From: Acidobacteriota bacterium
Lineage (GTDB): Bacteria > Acidobacteriota > Holophagae > Holophagales > Holophagaceae
Assembly (NCBI GenBank): GCA_021794095.1
Contig: JAJYRN010000010.1
Coordinates: 1-64,000, forward strand
Direction of reading: 5' to 3'
DNA: 64,000 bases
In this document: positions 10,784-20,755 of the stretch, in pieces
Position numbering within the stretch: position 1 is the first letter of the stretch
How the letters are laid out: the number at the start of each line of letters is the position of its first letter
The notes under the pieces: generated by a model
What the model saw: the letters and a program-made list of their open reading frames with translations, nothing else
Database searches by the model: none
Told to the model about the DNA's origin: nothing
Translations under genes and position numbers: made by a program

Positions 10784-13700
10784 ATGACAACGACCAAGGG
10801 CCGTCTCGCCCTTTCCTGCCTAACTGCGGCCCTGGCCGCCGGTTCCCTTCTGGCCCACGGCGGCCGCACTGTGGGCGCCGGGAATGTCGGCGAGGTGGCC
10901 GCTCCGGCTTCCAGTCAGGCGGCCCTCCGAGCCAACGTGGCGATGAACCAGTTGATGGCCCAGCGGCCCCAGCTCGGCCTGGATGCGAACGCCACGTTCC
11001 ACCTCGGCTTGGCGCATACGGATCGTCTGGGCGAGACCCATGGCCACTTCCAGCAGATGTACAAGGGCGTGCGTGTATGGGGCGGCGACATCATCACCCA
11101 CACGGACCGCGAGGGCAACGCCCTGCCCCCGACCAACGCGCTGCTGCGCAACATCACCCTGAATGTCACGCCTTCCCTGGGCACGGACGAAATCCTGGCC
11201 ATCGTTCAGCAGAATTTGAATCCCAAGGGCGACTACGTCACCCCCCCCACCACCGAGTTGGTGATCTACCCCCAGATGGTCACTGTGGTCCGCCCCCATG
11301 GGCCCCATCACCTGGACGAGGCGGACCTGAACGCCGAGGACATCACCCGCCAAGTCCTCCGCTACACCCTGGCCTACCACGTCCACACGGCCCTGGAGAA
11401 CGGACCGGAGGAGACCGCCCACACCGACTACCTCATCAATGCCCAGACGGGCGCCATCCTCAAGAAGTGGAACACCCTCTACACCGCCGCCGCCGTGGGC
11501 ACGGGCAACAGCCAGTACTCGGGCACGGTCCAGATCAACACGAACAGCACCTCCTCCGGCTATGAGCTGCGCGACATGACGCGCGGCACCGGCGGCACCT
11601 TCGGCAACAACGTGGTGACCAACCTGAACCACGCCACCAGCGGCAACGGCACCATCTACACCAACAGCACGAACACCTGGGGCGATGGCGCCAACTACAA
11701 CGGTGGCAGCACCACCTCGGCCAACGGCCAGACCGCCGCCGTGGACGCCGCCTATGGCATCCAGGCCACCTGGGACATGTACAAGAACGTGCTGGGCCGC
11801 AACGGCATTGACAATGCCGGCAAGGCCTCGTACCTCCGCGTGCACTACAGCACCAGCTACGACAACGCCTTCTGGGACGACACCTGCTTCTGCATGACCT
11901 TCGGCGACGGCAGCCAGTTCAAGTCCCTGGAGTCCGTGGATGTGGCCGGCCACGAGATGAGCCACGGCGTCTGCGCCACGTCCGTCCCCGGCGGCCTCAC
12001 CTACTCCGGGGAATCGGGTGGCCTGAATGAAGCCAACTCGGACATCTTCGGCACCATGGTCGAATTCTACGACCTGGGCGGCGGCGAAGCGGCCCATGCC
12101 ACCACCATTCCCGCCACCGGCGGCAACTGGACCATCGGCGAGCAGCTCGAAACCTCCAGCTTCCCGACACCCCTGCGCTACATGTACAAGCCGAGCAAGG
12201 ATGGCTCCAGTCCGGATGCCTGGTCCTCCAGCGTCGGCAGCCTGGATGTGCACTACTCCAGCGGCCCCATGAACCGCTGCTTCTACTTCATGAGTCAGGG
12301 CGCGAGCGGCAGTTCCTCCAGCGACTACTACAGCTCCTACACCCCCAACGGCTTCAGTGGTGTCGGTAATGACCACGCCGCCCGCATCCACTATCGGGCC
12401 CTGACCACCTACTACACCTCCAACGAGACCTACGCCAGCGCCCGTACTGCGGAGATCAGCGCCGCCAAGGATCTCTACGGCGCCGGCAGCCCCGAGGAGC
12501 AGGTGGTGTGGAACGCTTTCGCCGCCATCAATGTCGGCTCCGCCTGGTCCGGCACCACCCCGCCGCCTCCTCCTTCCGGCACCACCTTCGTTGAGACTGA
12601 ACCCAATAATTCCGTGGCCGCGGCCAACGTGGTCGCCCGCACCTACAACACCATCCAGGGCAACCTCTCCACCACGGGTGACACGGACTTCTTCGCCCTC
12701 ACGATGAACCCCGGCGAGACCCTCGCCGTCGGCATGACCGGCCCCTCCGGTGTGGACTGGGATCTCAAGATGGTGAATGCCGCCGGCACCCAGCTCGCCA
12801 TCTCCCAGGGCAACACCACCACCGAGAACCTCTCCTACACCAACACCGGCTCGACGGCCAAAACCGTCTACGTCAACCCCTACATCTACAGCGGAACCTC
12901 CGCCACACCCTACAACCTGGCTCTGACTTACTCCGGCGGCACCACGCCGGACACCCAGGCGCCGACGGTCTCGGCTAAGGAAAGCGGCACCAGCGGCACC
13001 ATCACCTTCAGCGCCACCGCCTCCGACAATGTCGGCGTCAGCAAGGTGGAGTTCTACGTGGATGGCGCCCTGAAGGGCACCGATACCACCAGCCCCTACA
13101 GCATGACCCTCAACAGCACCACCCTGGCCAACGGCAGCCACACCCTCACCGCCAAGGCCTACGATGCCGCCGGCAATGTCGGCACCTCCACTGCCGTCAG
13201 CTTCTCCGTCAGCAACAGCGCCCCGGACACCCAGGCGCCGACGGTCTCGGCGAAGGAAAGCGGCACCAGCGGCACCATCACCTTCAGCGCCACGGCCTCC
13301 GACAACGTCGGCGTCTCCAAGGTGGAGTTCTACGTGGATGGCGCCCTGAAGGGCACCGATACCGCCAGCCCCTACAGCATGACCCTCAACAGCACCACCC
13401 TGGCCAACGGCAGCCACACCCTCACCGCCAAGGCCTACGATGCCGCCGGCAATGTCGGCACCTCCACCGCCGTCAGCTTCTCGGTGAGCAACAGCACCCC
13501 GCCGCCGGCCTCGGACCTCATCACCAATGGCGGCTTCGAATCCGGCGCCACCGCCTGGACCCAGACCTCGGGCGTCATCGGCCAGAACGGTTCCAGCGAG
13601 CCCACCCACGGCGGCACCTGGGATGCCTGGCTGGACGGCTACGGCAGCACGCACACCGACTACGTCTACCAGCAGATTGCGATCCCCAGCACCGCTTCCA

Positions 13701-13978
13701 GCGCCACGCTGAGCTTCTACCTGCACATTGACACCTCGGAGACCACCACCTCCTCGGCCTACGACAAGTTCACCATCCTGGTCCAGAACACCAGCGGCAC
13801 CACCCTGGCCACCCTCGGCACCTTCAGCAACCTGAACGCCGCCTCGGGCTACGCCCTGCACACCTATGATCTGAGCGCCTACAAGGGCCAGACCATTCGC
13901 CTGAAGTTCAACGGCGCGGAGGACAGCAGCCTCCAGACCTCCTTCGTCCTCGACGATGTGAGCGTCAAAGTCCAGTAG
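10784..13978 (+). CDS. Secreted M4 family (thermolysin-like) metalloprotease with PPC and Ig-like domains
   Basis: The 1064-residue protein starts at 10784 (AAGGAG six bases upstream). An open frame continues upstream, but the Lys/Arg n-region and hydrophobic core (LALSCLTAALAAGSLLA) mark this start. An FTP/PepSY-type propeptide precedes the M4 catalytic domain. Zinc ligands His390 and His394 lie in HEMSH with general base Glu391, and Glu416 lies in GGLNEANSD. After the catalytic domain come a PPC domain (ETEPNNS onward), two Ig-like repeats of 92 residues (DTQAPTVSAKESGTSG), and the C-terminal domain shared with the preceding S53 protease. Likely a zinc endopeptidase released or displayed outside the cell; the shared upstream element suggests co-regulation with its neighbour. 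Confidence 0.94.
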   Translation: MTTTKGRLALSCLTAALAAGSLLAHGGRTVGAGNVGEVAAPASSQAALRANVAMNQLMAQRPQLGLDANATFHLGLAHTDRLGETHGHFQQMYKGVRVWGGDIITHTDREGNALPPTNALLRNITLNVTPSLGTDEILAIVQQNLNPKGDYVTPPTTELVIYPQMVTVVRPHGPHHLDEADLNAEDITRQVLRYTLAYHVHTALENGPEETAHTDYLINAQTGAILKKWNTLYTAAAVGTGNSQYSGTVQINTNSTSSGYELRDMTRGTGGTFGNNVVTNLNHATSGNGTIYTNSTNTWGDGANYNGGSTTSANGQTAAVDAAYGIQATWDMYKNVLGRNGIDNAGKASYLRVHYSTSYDNAFWDDTCFCMTFGDGSQFKSLESVDVAGHEMSHGVCATSVPGGLTYSGESGGLNEANSDIFGTMVEFYDLGGGEAAHATTIPATGGNWTIGEQLETSSFPTPLRYMYKPSKDGSSPDAWSSSVGSLDVHYSSGPMNRCFYFMSQGASGSSSSDYYSSYTPNGFSGVGNDHAARIHYRALTTYYTSNETYASARTAEISAAKDLYGAGSPEEQVVWNAFAAINVGSAWSGTTPPPPPSGTTFVETEPNNSVAAANVVARTYNTIQGNLSTTGDTDFFALTMNPGETLAVGMTGPSGVDWDLKMVNAAGTQLAISQGNTTTENLSYTNTGSTAKTVYVNPYIYSGTSATPYNLALTYSGGTTPDTQAPTVSAKESGTSGTITFSATASDNVGVSKVEFYVDGALKGTDTTSPYSMTLNSTTLANGSHTLTAKAYDAAGNVGTSTAVSFSVSNSAPDTQAPTVSAKESGTSGTITFSATASDNVGVSKVEFYVDGALKGTDTASPYSMTLNSTTLANGSHTLTAKAYDAAGNVGTSTAVSFSVSNSTPPPASDLITNGGFESGATAWTQTSGVIGQNGSSEPTHGGTWDAWLDGYGSTHTDYVYQQIAIPSTASSATLSFYLHIDTSETTTSSAYDKFTILVQNTSGTTLATLGTFSNLNAASGYALHTYDLSAYKGQTIRLKFNGAEDSSLQTSFVLDDVSVKVQ
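12950..13501 (+). repeat. Two tandem 276-bp Ig-like domain repeats
   Basis: Two near-identical 276-bp units inside the M4 protease gene (starts about 12950 and 13226) each encode a 92-residue Ig-like module. The modules begin DTQAPTVSAKESG and carry KVEFYVDGALKGTD, typical of extracellular spacer domains. Confidence 0.88.
13525..13978 (+). repeat. Shared C-terminal domain repeat, copy 2
   Basis: Matches 10066-10523 closely at DNA and protein level (see that entry). It encodes the last 150 or so residues of the M4 protease. Confidence 0.9.
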
Positions 13979-13994
13979 CCGGACCTGCGCCAAG

Positions 13995-14022
13995 GGAAGG
14001 GCCGCCGCAAGGCGGCTCTTCC
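13995..14022. terminator. Bidirectional hairpin between M4 protease and recN
   Basis: GGAAG-GCCGCC, loop GCAA, GGCGGC-CTTCC forms a strong stem between two convergent genes. Neither side has a long T run, so efficiency is uncertain. Confidence 0.6.
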
Positions 14023-14027
14023 TGCGT

Positions 14028-15710
14028 TCAGGCCTGGAGGAGGGTCCGGGCATGCTCCAGGGCCTCGGGCCGGTCCGGATGGCCTGAGAGCAGGCGGGCC
14101 AGCTCCCGGGTGCGGGCCTCCCCCTCGACCCAGCCGAGGGCGCTGCGGGTGCGGCCGTTCTCGGTTTCTTTCGACAGGCACCCGTGGCGGTCCGCCCGGG
14201 AGGCCACCTGGGCCAGGTGGGTCACGGCCAGTACCTGATGGGCCCGCCCCAACTCGGCCACGGCCTGGCCCACGGCCAGGGCCGTCTCGCCGCCCAGGCC
14301 CGCATCCACCTCGTCCAGCACCAGGGTCATGGCCTCGCGCTCGCCCTTCCCGAGGATCAGTCCGGCGCTCGTGAGGGCCAGCATGAGGCGGCTCAGTTCG
14401 CCTCCGGAGGCGATCTTGGCCAGCGGGCGAAACCCCTCGCCAGGGTTGGATTCGATCCAGATGGCCAGGGCCGAGAAACCCGGCGCCGCCACCCGCACGG
14501 GACGGCCCTGGTGGAGGACCGGACTGCCGGGATCCTCCGCCAGAGACAGCCGGAGCTGGAGGCGCGCTCCCTTCATGCCCAGGCGTCCCAGGCGCTTCTG
14601 CACTTCCGATTCGAGTTTCGGGATGGCCGCGGCCCGGCGCGCATGCAGCGCCTCCCCGGCGGTTCGGTAGGCCTCGGCCGCCTTCGCCAGGGCGGCTTCC
14701 AGCTCCCTCACGGGGGCCTCGCCGGCCAGGAGGGAGGTCTGCTCCTCCCGCAGCGTCCGGGCGACCTCGGGCAGTTCGGACGGTTCGTGGCGGTGCCGGC
14801 GGGCCAACCGTTCGTAGAGGGCCAGCCGGGCCTCCAGGGCCTCCATGCGATCCGCCCCCCCCTGGGACCAGCGCAGGGCCTGGTCTTGGGCCAGGGCCAG
14901 GAGATCCTCCAGTTCCAGCACCGCGGAGCGCAGCCGGTCCTGCTCGGCCACGGCGTCCGGCCAGTGGGCCACGGCCTTCACCAGCGCCTTGTGGGCCAAT
15001 TCCACCTTGGGCACCCCCTCGCCGAGGGCCTCCGCGGCCTCCCGGTAGGTCTGGGCCAGATGCACGGCATGGCGCAGGGGCTCCCGGTCGGCCCGAAGCT
15101 GCTCCCATTCGCCCGGCTTCGGGGCCAGCTTGTCCAGGTCCGCCAGGGCCTCCGCCAGCTGTTCCAGACGCGCTTCCCGCTCGGCCTGGCTGCGCCGCCG
15201 GGCCTTGAGGGCGGCCTCCGCCTCCCGCACGGCCACGGCCTCAGATTCGAGATCCGGTTCCAGACCCAGCACCTCGTCAATCAGGGCCAGGTGGCGTTCC
15301 TCACCCAGCAGGGACTGGTGGTCATGCTGGCTGGTGAGGCGCATCCAGATGCGGCCCGCCTCGCGCAGATCCGACAGGGCGCAGCTGGCCCCGTTGATCC
15401 AGGCGCGGCTGCGGCCCGGCCCCACCTCGCGGCGCAGCACCACAGGCTGATCCTCGGGCAGGCCGCGGTCAGCCAGGAAGCTCCGCCAGGCGTCGAAACG
15501 GCCCTCGACCACGGCTTCCACCACCGCCCGTTCGGCCCCGCGTCGCACCAGTTCGCCATCGCCCCGGGCGCCCACCAGCAGGGAGAGCGCATCCACCAGC
15601 AGGGACTTGCCCGCCCCCGTTTCGCCCGTCAGCACCGTGAACCCCGGCCCCCAGTCCAGGGACAGATCCTCCACCAATGCCAAGTTCTGGATCCTGAGGG
15701 ACGAGAGCAT
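14028..15710 (-). CDS. recN: DNA repair protein RecN
   Basis: The 560-residue SMC-like ATPase starts MLSSLRIQNLALVEDLSLDW. It has Walker A GETGAGKS at residues 29-36, long Ala/Glu/Arg coiled-coil arms, and a C-terminal half with the ABC signature (ASGGELSRLMLAL) and Walker B (LVLDEVDAGLGG). Length matches RecN (about 550). RecN acts early in recombinational double-strand-break repair. Convergent with the M4 protease; no LexA-type box is obvious upstream in the 120 bp before the start. Confidence 0.96.
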   Translation of the reverse strand: MLSSLRIQNLALVEDLSLDWGPGFTVLTGETGAGKSLLVDALSLLVGARGDGELVRRGAERAVVEAVVEGRFDAWRSFLADRGLPEDQPVVLRREVGPGRSRAWINGASCALSDLREAGRIWMRLTSQHDHQSLLGEERHLALIDEVLGLEPDLESEAVAVREAEAALKARRRSQAEREARLEQLAEALADLDKLAPKPGEWEQLRADREPLRHAVHLAQTYREAAEALGEGVPKVELAHKALVKAVAHWPDAVAEQDRLRSAVLELEDLLALAQDQALRWSQGGADRMEALEARLALYERLARRHRHEPSELPEVARTLREEQTSLLAGEAPVRELEAALAKAAEAYRTAGEALHARRAAAIPKLESEVQKRLGRLGMKGARLQLRLSLAEDPGSPVLHQGRPVRVAAPGFSALAIWIESNPGEGFRPLAKIASGGELSRLMLALTSAGLILGKGEREAMTLVLDEVDAGLGGETALAVGQAVAELGRAHQVLAVTHLAQVASRADRHGCLSKETENGRTRSALGWVEGEARTRELARLLSGHPDRPEALEHARTLLQA

Positions 15711-15832
15711 CCGCCCAGTCTAGCTTGCGTGATCGGCCTCCGGCCGCGGGAACGGCGGGAGGGAAGGGGTTGAAGCCAGATTGGATCCGGGCCAGGATGC
15801 CTGTCTACCGTCTAGCCCCTGGGGTGACCACC

Positions 15833-18800
15833 ATGCTGCACCGCTTTCGCCTGTCGCTGTTCGCGCTGTCGCTCCTGGCGCCCTGGCTTCCTCTGCTGGC
15901 CACACCGCTGCCGCAGCTGCACTGGCGGCTGCTGGGCCCCTTCCGGGGCGGCTGGGCCACGGTGGCGGCCGGGATTCCCACGCAACCCCAGGTGTACCTC
16001 ATCGGCACCGCGGGGGGCGGCGTCTGGCGCACGGAGAACGCCGGCCGCACCTGGACGCCCTTGACCGATCACATCGGTTCGTCTTCCATCGGCGCCCTGG
16101 CCATCGCGCCCTCCAATCCCCAGGTGATCTACGTCGGCACCGGCCAGGTGACGCCGCGCTACGACATCGCCGCCGGTGACGGGGTGTACCGCTCTGCGGA
16201 CGGGGGCCGGACCTGGCGGAATGTCGGGCTGTCCGACACCCGCCACATCGGCGGAATCTGGGTGGATCCGCACGATCCCAATACGGTGGTGGTCGCGGCC
16301 CAGGGGCGCGTTTTCGGGCCCAGCCATGCGCGCGGCCTCTACCGCAGCACGAACGGCGGCACGACCTGGCAGCAGGTGCTGTTCGTGGATGACAGCACCG
16401 GCGGCGTGGAACTCACAGCCGATCCGAAGGATCCGCGCACGCTCTATGCCGCACTGTGGACCCTCCGCAACTATCCCTGGCTGAGCTACTTCAAGCCCAT
16501 GGTGGGCCCGGGCAGCGGGATCTACGTATCCCACGATGCCGGCGCCCACTGGCGGAAGCTGGGCGGGCAGGGCTGGCCCTCGGCACCGCTGGGCCGCATC
16601 GGGCTGGCCCTGACCGACACCGCCCAGGGCACCCGTATCTACGCCTCGATTGACGGCGGCAATGATGCGGCGGTGACGGGGCTCTGGCGCTCCGATGATG
16701 GCGGCGCCCGCTGGCAGCGCGTCTTCGCCCACGCGCCGGTGGCCAACTGGTACGCCAGCCGCATGACGGTGGATCCACGCGATCCCGACACCCTGTACAC
16801 CACCGGGCAGTCCATCCGCGTCTCGCACGACGCGGGCAAGACCTTCCAGATCGCCAAGGGGGCGCCGGGGGGCGACGACTACCATTTCCTCTGGATCAAT
16901 CCGCTGCATCCCGAATGCCGCATCACCGCCAGCGACCAGGGGGCCGTGGTGAGCATGGATGGGGGCCGCACCTGGTCGAGCTGGTACAACCAGCCGACGG
17001 GGCAGTTCTACCACCTCGCCACCGACCAGCGCTTCCCCTACTGGATCTACTCGGGCCAGCAGGACAGCGGCACCGTGGGCATCGCCAGCCGCAGCGACTA
17101 CGGCTCCATCACCTTCCGGGACTGGCATCCCGTGGGTGGCGACGAGCGCGATTACGACATCCCTGATCCGACGGATCCGGGGATTGTCTATGGTACTGGC
17201 CTGGGCGGGCGCGTCTCACGCTGGGACGCGCGCACGGGGCAGGTCGAGAACATCTCGCCCTGGCCCGTGTCGAGCTACGGGGCGCGGCCGACAGGCACGA
17301 AGTACCGCCATACCTGGATCGCGCCGATGGCGGTCGGCCAGCAGGCGCCCTATCCCCTTTATGTGGCCTCACAGGTGCTGTCCCGCTCCACGGACCAGGG
17401 GCGGCATTGGACGGTGATCAGTCCCGATCTGACGGGCGCAGTGCCCAGCACCCAGGGCTGCGACCATCCGGGGAGCCTGGCGCATGCCAGGGCCTGCGGC
17501 TACGGCGTCATCTACAGCATCGGCCTGGCCCCCTCGGATCCGCAGACCCTCTGGATCGGCACCGATGACGGCCTGGTGCAGGTGACCCACGACGGCGGCA
17601 CCCACTGGCAGGACGTCACACCCAAGGGCGTGCCCGAGTGGGCACGGATGGACAGCGTGGACGTGTCCCCGACCGATCCCCGGGTGGCCTACCTCGCGGT
17701 GGACAACCACCGCAACGGGGACGACCAGCCCTATGCCTTCAAGACGGTGGATGGCGGACGGACCTGGCAGGCCATCGCGCACGGGCTACCACAGGGTCAT
17801 TTCGTCACCGTGCTTCGCGCCGATCCCGTCAAGCCGGGCCTGCTCTATGCCGGCACCGACGCGGGGGTGTACGTCAGCCTCGACGATGGCGGAGCGTGGC
17901 AGCCGCTGCAGCTCAACCTGCCGACGGCCTGGGTGCGGGATCTGACTGTGCATGGCGACGACCTGATCGCCGCCACCCAGGGCCGGGCCATCTGGGTGCT
18001 GGACGATGTCACCCCACTGCGCCAGATGGAGCCAGACCTGATTCAGCAGCCGCTGCACCTGTTCGCACCCGCCGCCGCCGTCCGCGTCCACGCCAACAAC
18101 AACAAAGACACGCCCCTTCCGCCGGAAACGCCGGTGGGCCAGAACCCCCCGCAGGGTGTGCCGATCGACTACTGGCTGGGGCCCGCCACCCAAGGCCCTG
18201 TGACGCTGACCATCCTCAACGCGACGGGCGCGGTGGTGCGCCGCTTCAGCAGCGTCGAGATCCCACCGGTGCGGTCGGCCAACCGGTACTTCGCCCCGGA
18301 ATGGCTGAAGCCCGAGGCCCCGCCGTCGGCCGCCCCCGGCATGCACCGCTTCGTCTGGGACCTGCGCGAGGCGCGGCCCAAGGCCATCGCCTACCACTAC
18401 AGCATCGCGGCGGTCTGGGGCGAAGACACCCCCATGCTGCCGAAGGGGCCCCTCGTGCTGCCGGGCCGCTACACGGTCGAACTGAGCGCGAACGGCCACA
18501 CCGCGCGGGTACCCCTGACCCTCACAGAGGATCCCCGTGTGCCGGTCACGCCCGCCCAGTTGGCCCGCCTGTTGGCGTTCCAGCACGCGGTGGGCGCGGC
18601 GATGGCGCGATCCTATGCCGGGACTGGGCAAGTCCAGGCGATCACGCACGCCCTGGAGGCACGGCAACGGTCGTTCACCGGCCATGCCGGCCTCCAGAGC
18701 GCCGCCGCCGGGCTGGTCAAGGCCATGAAGCCATCGCAGGGTGTCCCGCTCGACCGGCGCTTTGCGCGAGCTAACGGTGAGCTGACCGGCCTGGCCATAG

Positions 18801-19024
18801 ATGCCGGCGCGGCGGACAGGCCCCCCACGGCGGCCCAGGAGGCCGTCCTGGCCGAAGCGCAACAGGCCATCACCTCCGCGGAGGCGGCCTGGCAGGCTCT
18901 GCAACAGGGGCCGCTGGCAGCCCTCAACGCGAAGCTTCAGGCCGCCGGGTTCCCGCCCCTGCGCGTGCCCGACGCCGATGCCGTGGTGGTCAAGCCCGGC
19001 CCCGAAGGTGCGGATCTCCCCTGA
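15833..19024 (+). CDS. Secreted BNR/Asp-box repeat protein (VPS10/sortilin-like beta-propeller)
   Basis: 1063 residues from the ATG at 15833 (GGGGTGA five bases upstream; the open frame extends 36 codons further, but this ATG begins a signal peptide ending near LLATPLP). The body holds many Asp-box motifs of the SxDGGxTW type (RSADGGRTWRN, RSTNGGTTWQQ, VSMDGGRTWSS), so it likely folds into one or two beta-propellers like WD40/YVTN/BNR or VPS10-type proteins. The last 250 residues are different: a beta-sandwich-like stretch, then an Ala/Gln-rich helical tail. Related proteins are common in Acidobacteriota and often called glycosyl hydrolase, but I see no catalytic motif. Function unknown; presumably periplasmic or surface-bound. 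Confidence 0.82.
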   Translation: MLHRFRLSLFALSLLAPWLPLLATPLPQLHWRLLGPFRGGWATVAAGIPTQPQVYLIGTAGGGVWRTENAGRTWTPLTDHIGSSSIGALAIAPSNPQVIYVGTGQVTPRYDIAAGDGVYRSADGGRTWRNVGLSDTRHIGGIWVDPHDPNTVVVAAQGRVFGPSHARGLYRSTNGGTTWQQVLFVDDSTGGVELTADPKDPRTLYAALWTLRNYPWLSYFKPMVGPGSGIYVSHDAGAHWRKLGGQGWPSAPLGRIGLALTDTAQGTRIYASIDGGNDAAVTGLWRSDDGGARWQRVFAHAPVANWYASRMTVDPRDPDTLYTTGQSIRVSHDAGKTFQIAKGAPGGDDYHFLWINPLHPECRITASDQGAVVSMDGGRTWSSWYNQPTGQFYHLATDQRFPYWIYSGQQDSGTVGIASRSDYGSITFRDWHPVGGDERDYDIPDPTDPGIVYGTGLGGRVSRWDARTGQVENISPWPVSSYGARPTGTKYRHTWIAPMAVGQQAPYPLYVASQVLSRSTDQGRHWTVISPDLTGAVPSTQGCDHPGSLAHARACGYGVIYSIGLAPSDPQTLWIGTDDGLVQVTHDGGTHWQDVTPKGVPEWARMDSVDVSPTDPRVAYLAVDNHRNGDDQPYAFKTVDGGRTWQAIAHGLPQGHFVTVLRADPVKPGLLYAGTDAGVYVSLDDGGAWQPLQLNLPTAWVRDLTVHGDDLIAATQGRAIWVLDDVTPLRQMEPDLIQQPLHLFAPAAAVRVHANNNKDTPLPPETPVGQNPPQGVPIDYWLGPATQGPVTLTILNATGAVVRRFSSVEIPPVRSANRYFAPEWLKPEAPPSAAPGMHRFVWDLREARPKAIAYHYSIAAVWGEDTPMLPKGPLVLPGRYTVELSANGHTARVPLTLTEDPRVPVTPAQLARLLAFQHAVGAAMARSYAGTGQVQAITHALEARQRSFTGHAGLQSAAAGLVKAMKPSQGVPLDRRFARANGELTGLAIDAGAADRPPTAAQEAVLAEAQQAITSAEAAWQALQQGPLAALNAKLQAAGFPPLRVPDADAVVVKPGPEGADLP

Positions 19025-19084
19025 GGGGATTCTCCCGCCCAGGGAAGCGCCTCACCCACTTGCTTGCCTCCACCGCCGCGGGAG

Positions 19085-19136
19085 GCCGAAGGATCCCGGA
19101 GACCACCTGCGTTCAGGTGGCATGGCATCCTTCGGC
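19085..19136. other. Large two-tier hairpin between convergent genes
   Basis: Outer stem GCCGAAGGAT/ATCCTTCGGC (10 bp) encloses an inner stem CCACCTG/CAGGTGG with loop CGTT. It lies between the BNR protein gene (plus) and the C1 peptidase gene (minus) and may terminate or protect both transcripts. There is no T run. Confidence 0.6.
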
Positions 19137-19165
19137 GCCCCGGTGCGGGGCCTCGCCCAGCCCGA

Positions 19166-20485
19166 TCAGGGCTTGGCGGGCGTCGGCACCTTCGGGAACT
19201 TGGCCAGCAGGTCCTTCACGAAGGACTTATTCAGGGTGTAGGTCAGCATCTTCAGCTTCACGTAGTCGCCACGGTAGTAGAGGTAGCCGTGGGGCTGGGC
19301 CTGCCGGGCGGCCCGGGCCGAATCCTTGATGAGGAACCAGTCGGCGCCCCCGATCCGGGTGTAGCCCACCACGTGGATGCCATGGTCGTCCGTGGTGGTG
19401 TGGTTGGCGATCCGGAACTCCCGGGCATCCTGGTTGATGTACGCGTCCGGGATGTCGAAGGTGGGGATGGCGGCGATCTTCTCGAAGCCGTTGTACCCGG
19501 GCTCGGAGACATCCCCCCCGATGGCCGCGGTGGAACCGGCCTTCACGACCTTCACCAGGGTGTCGTACCAGACATCCAGGGGCAGGTTGTAGTACTCCCG
19601 GTCATGCCACCAGTTGTCGCGGGCCTGGTACTCGCCGCGGGTCCAGAAGGGCAGGGATTCTGTGGAGATGAAGGAGACGTAGTCGTCCATGTCCAGCTTC
19701 AGGACGTCGTGCAGGAAGGCCTTGGGGGTGTAGGTCCGGCCGTGCCAGCGGGCCTCCTTGGGGGGGACGCCCATCACCTTGTCCATGATGAGGGACAGGG
19801 TGGCGAGGATCTGGGGCTCGTTCCAGTTGTTGTGGGCCTTGCAGTAGCCAAGGTAGTCGCGCATCTCCTTGACCATCCGGCTGTGGTCGAAGCGGCCATC
19901 CGCCAGGCAGGTGCCGGGGTAGTCCTCCTCGGGCACGATGCCGTACTCCTTCCAGACCCTGGGGATGGCTTCCGCCTCGGAACCCTCGTCGAAGACCGAG
20001 TTCCCGCGGGTCTCGATGTAGCGCTTGGCCTTGTCGAGGTACTCGTGGTACGCCGTCCACATCTCGGAAAGCTTGATCTTCTGCCCCGTGAGCCGGTGGA
20101 CCTCGGACTCGTAGTAGGACGTGGCCGAGAAGTCCCAGCAGGTGCCCGTGAGGTACTGGGCGACGGGGGGGAAGTGCCAGGCCTGGTACGTGAAGACCGC
20201 GGGCGAGGCAGGCTTCACGATGCCGCTCATGTCGTAGCGGAACACCTTCCGGGCCTCCCGCTCCTGCTTGCGGAGGGCCGCCTGCTGGGCGTCAATCGTC
20301 CGGGTCCGGGTGGCCTCATCCGCTTCGCGCTTGCGGTCTGCGGCCTCCATCTCCTTCAGCACCGGATCCTCCACCCGGGGCACGTACTGGGCGTGGTCCA
20401 GCTTCGGTGGAGACGCCTGGGCTGCGGCGGGGAGGCCGGGCGCGGCGAGCACCAGCGCGGCCATCAGGATGGGAAGGGAACGCAT
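19166..20485 (-). CDS. Secreted C1-type cysteine peptidase (PepC/bleomycin hydrolase-like)
   Basis: 439 residues from the ATG at 20485, which has GGAGG six bases upstream and begins a signal peptide (RSLPILMAALVLAAPGLPAAAQA). The papain-fold catalytic centre is visible: Cys116 in TGTCWDFSATS, His368 in DDHGIHVVGY, and Asp388 in LIKDSAR where papain has Asn. The long insertions resemble the C1B aminopeptidase C/bleomycin hydrolase group, but this copy is exported. Residues 40-80 are charged and helical and could be a propeptide. It fits the secreted-peptidase theme of the window. Divergent from the following PLP enzyme gene. Confidence 0.85.
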   Translation of the reverse strand: MRSLPILMAALVLAAPGLPAAAQASPPKLDHAQYVPRVEDPVLKEMEAADRKREADEATRTRTIDAQQAALRKQEREARKVFRYDMSGIVKPASPAVFTYQAWHFPPVAQYLTGTCWDFSATSYYESEVHRLTGQKIKLSEMWTAYHEYLDKAKRYIETRGNSVFDEGSEAEAIPRVWKEYGIVPEEDYPGTCLADGRFDHSRMVKEMRDYLGYCKAHNNWNEPQILATLSLIMDKVMGVPPKEARWHGRTYTPKAFLHDVLKLDMDDYVSFISTESLPFWTRGEYQARDNWWHDREYYNLPLDVWYDTLVKVVKAGSTAAIGGDVSEPGYNGFEKIAAIPTFDIPDAYINQDAREFRIANHTTTDDHGIHVVGYTRIGGADWFLIKDSARAARQAQPHGYLYYRGDYVKLKMLTYTLNKSFVKDLLAKFPKVPTPAKP

Positions 20486-20755
20486 GGCAACCTCCAGCAG
20501 GAGAAGGATCCAGGGGCCGTGGGGCCGACGGGATGCCCCGGCATTGTAGGGCACACGTTCCGGCCCCATCCGCGGTCCCCTGGGGAGGCCACCGGCGTAT
20601 CCGCGGTCCTGGAGGGGGCGCCTCATGAAAAAGCCTTCCCGGTGGGCCTGTTGCCATGGAAATCATCTATGTACCCGCAAGATCCCGCTCCTCCAGGCGG
20701 GACGCCACGCCCCTGCGAGGGGCCCCGCCCGTCATACTGATCCCGGGAGGAACCC

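Noticed and set aside
7746..14053. Very long antisense frames (947 and 1077 codons) across both proteases
   Set aside because: Gly/Ala/Val/His-rich low-complexity products typical of the reverse strand of GC-rich repeat genes.
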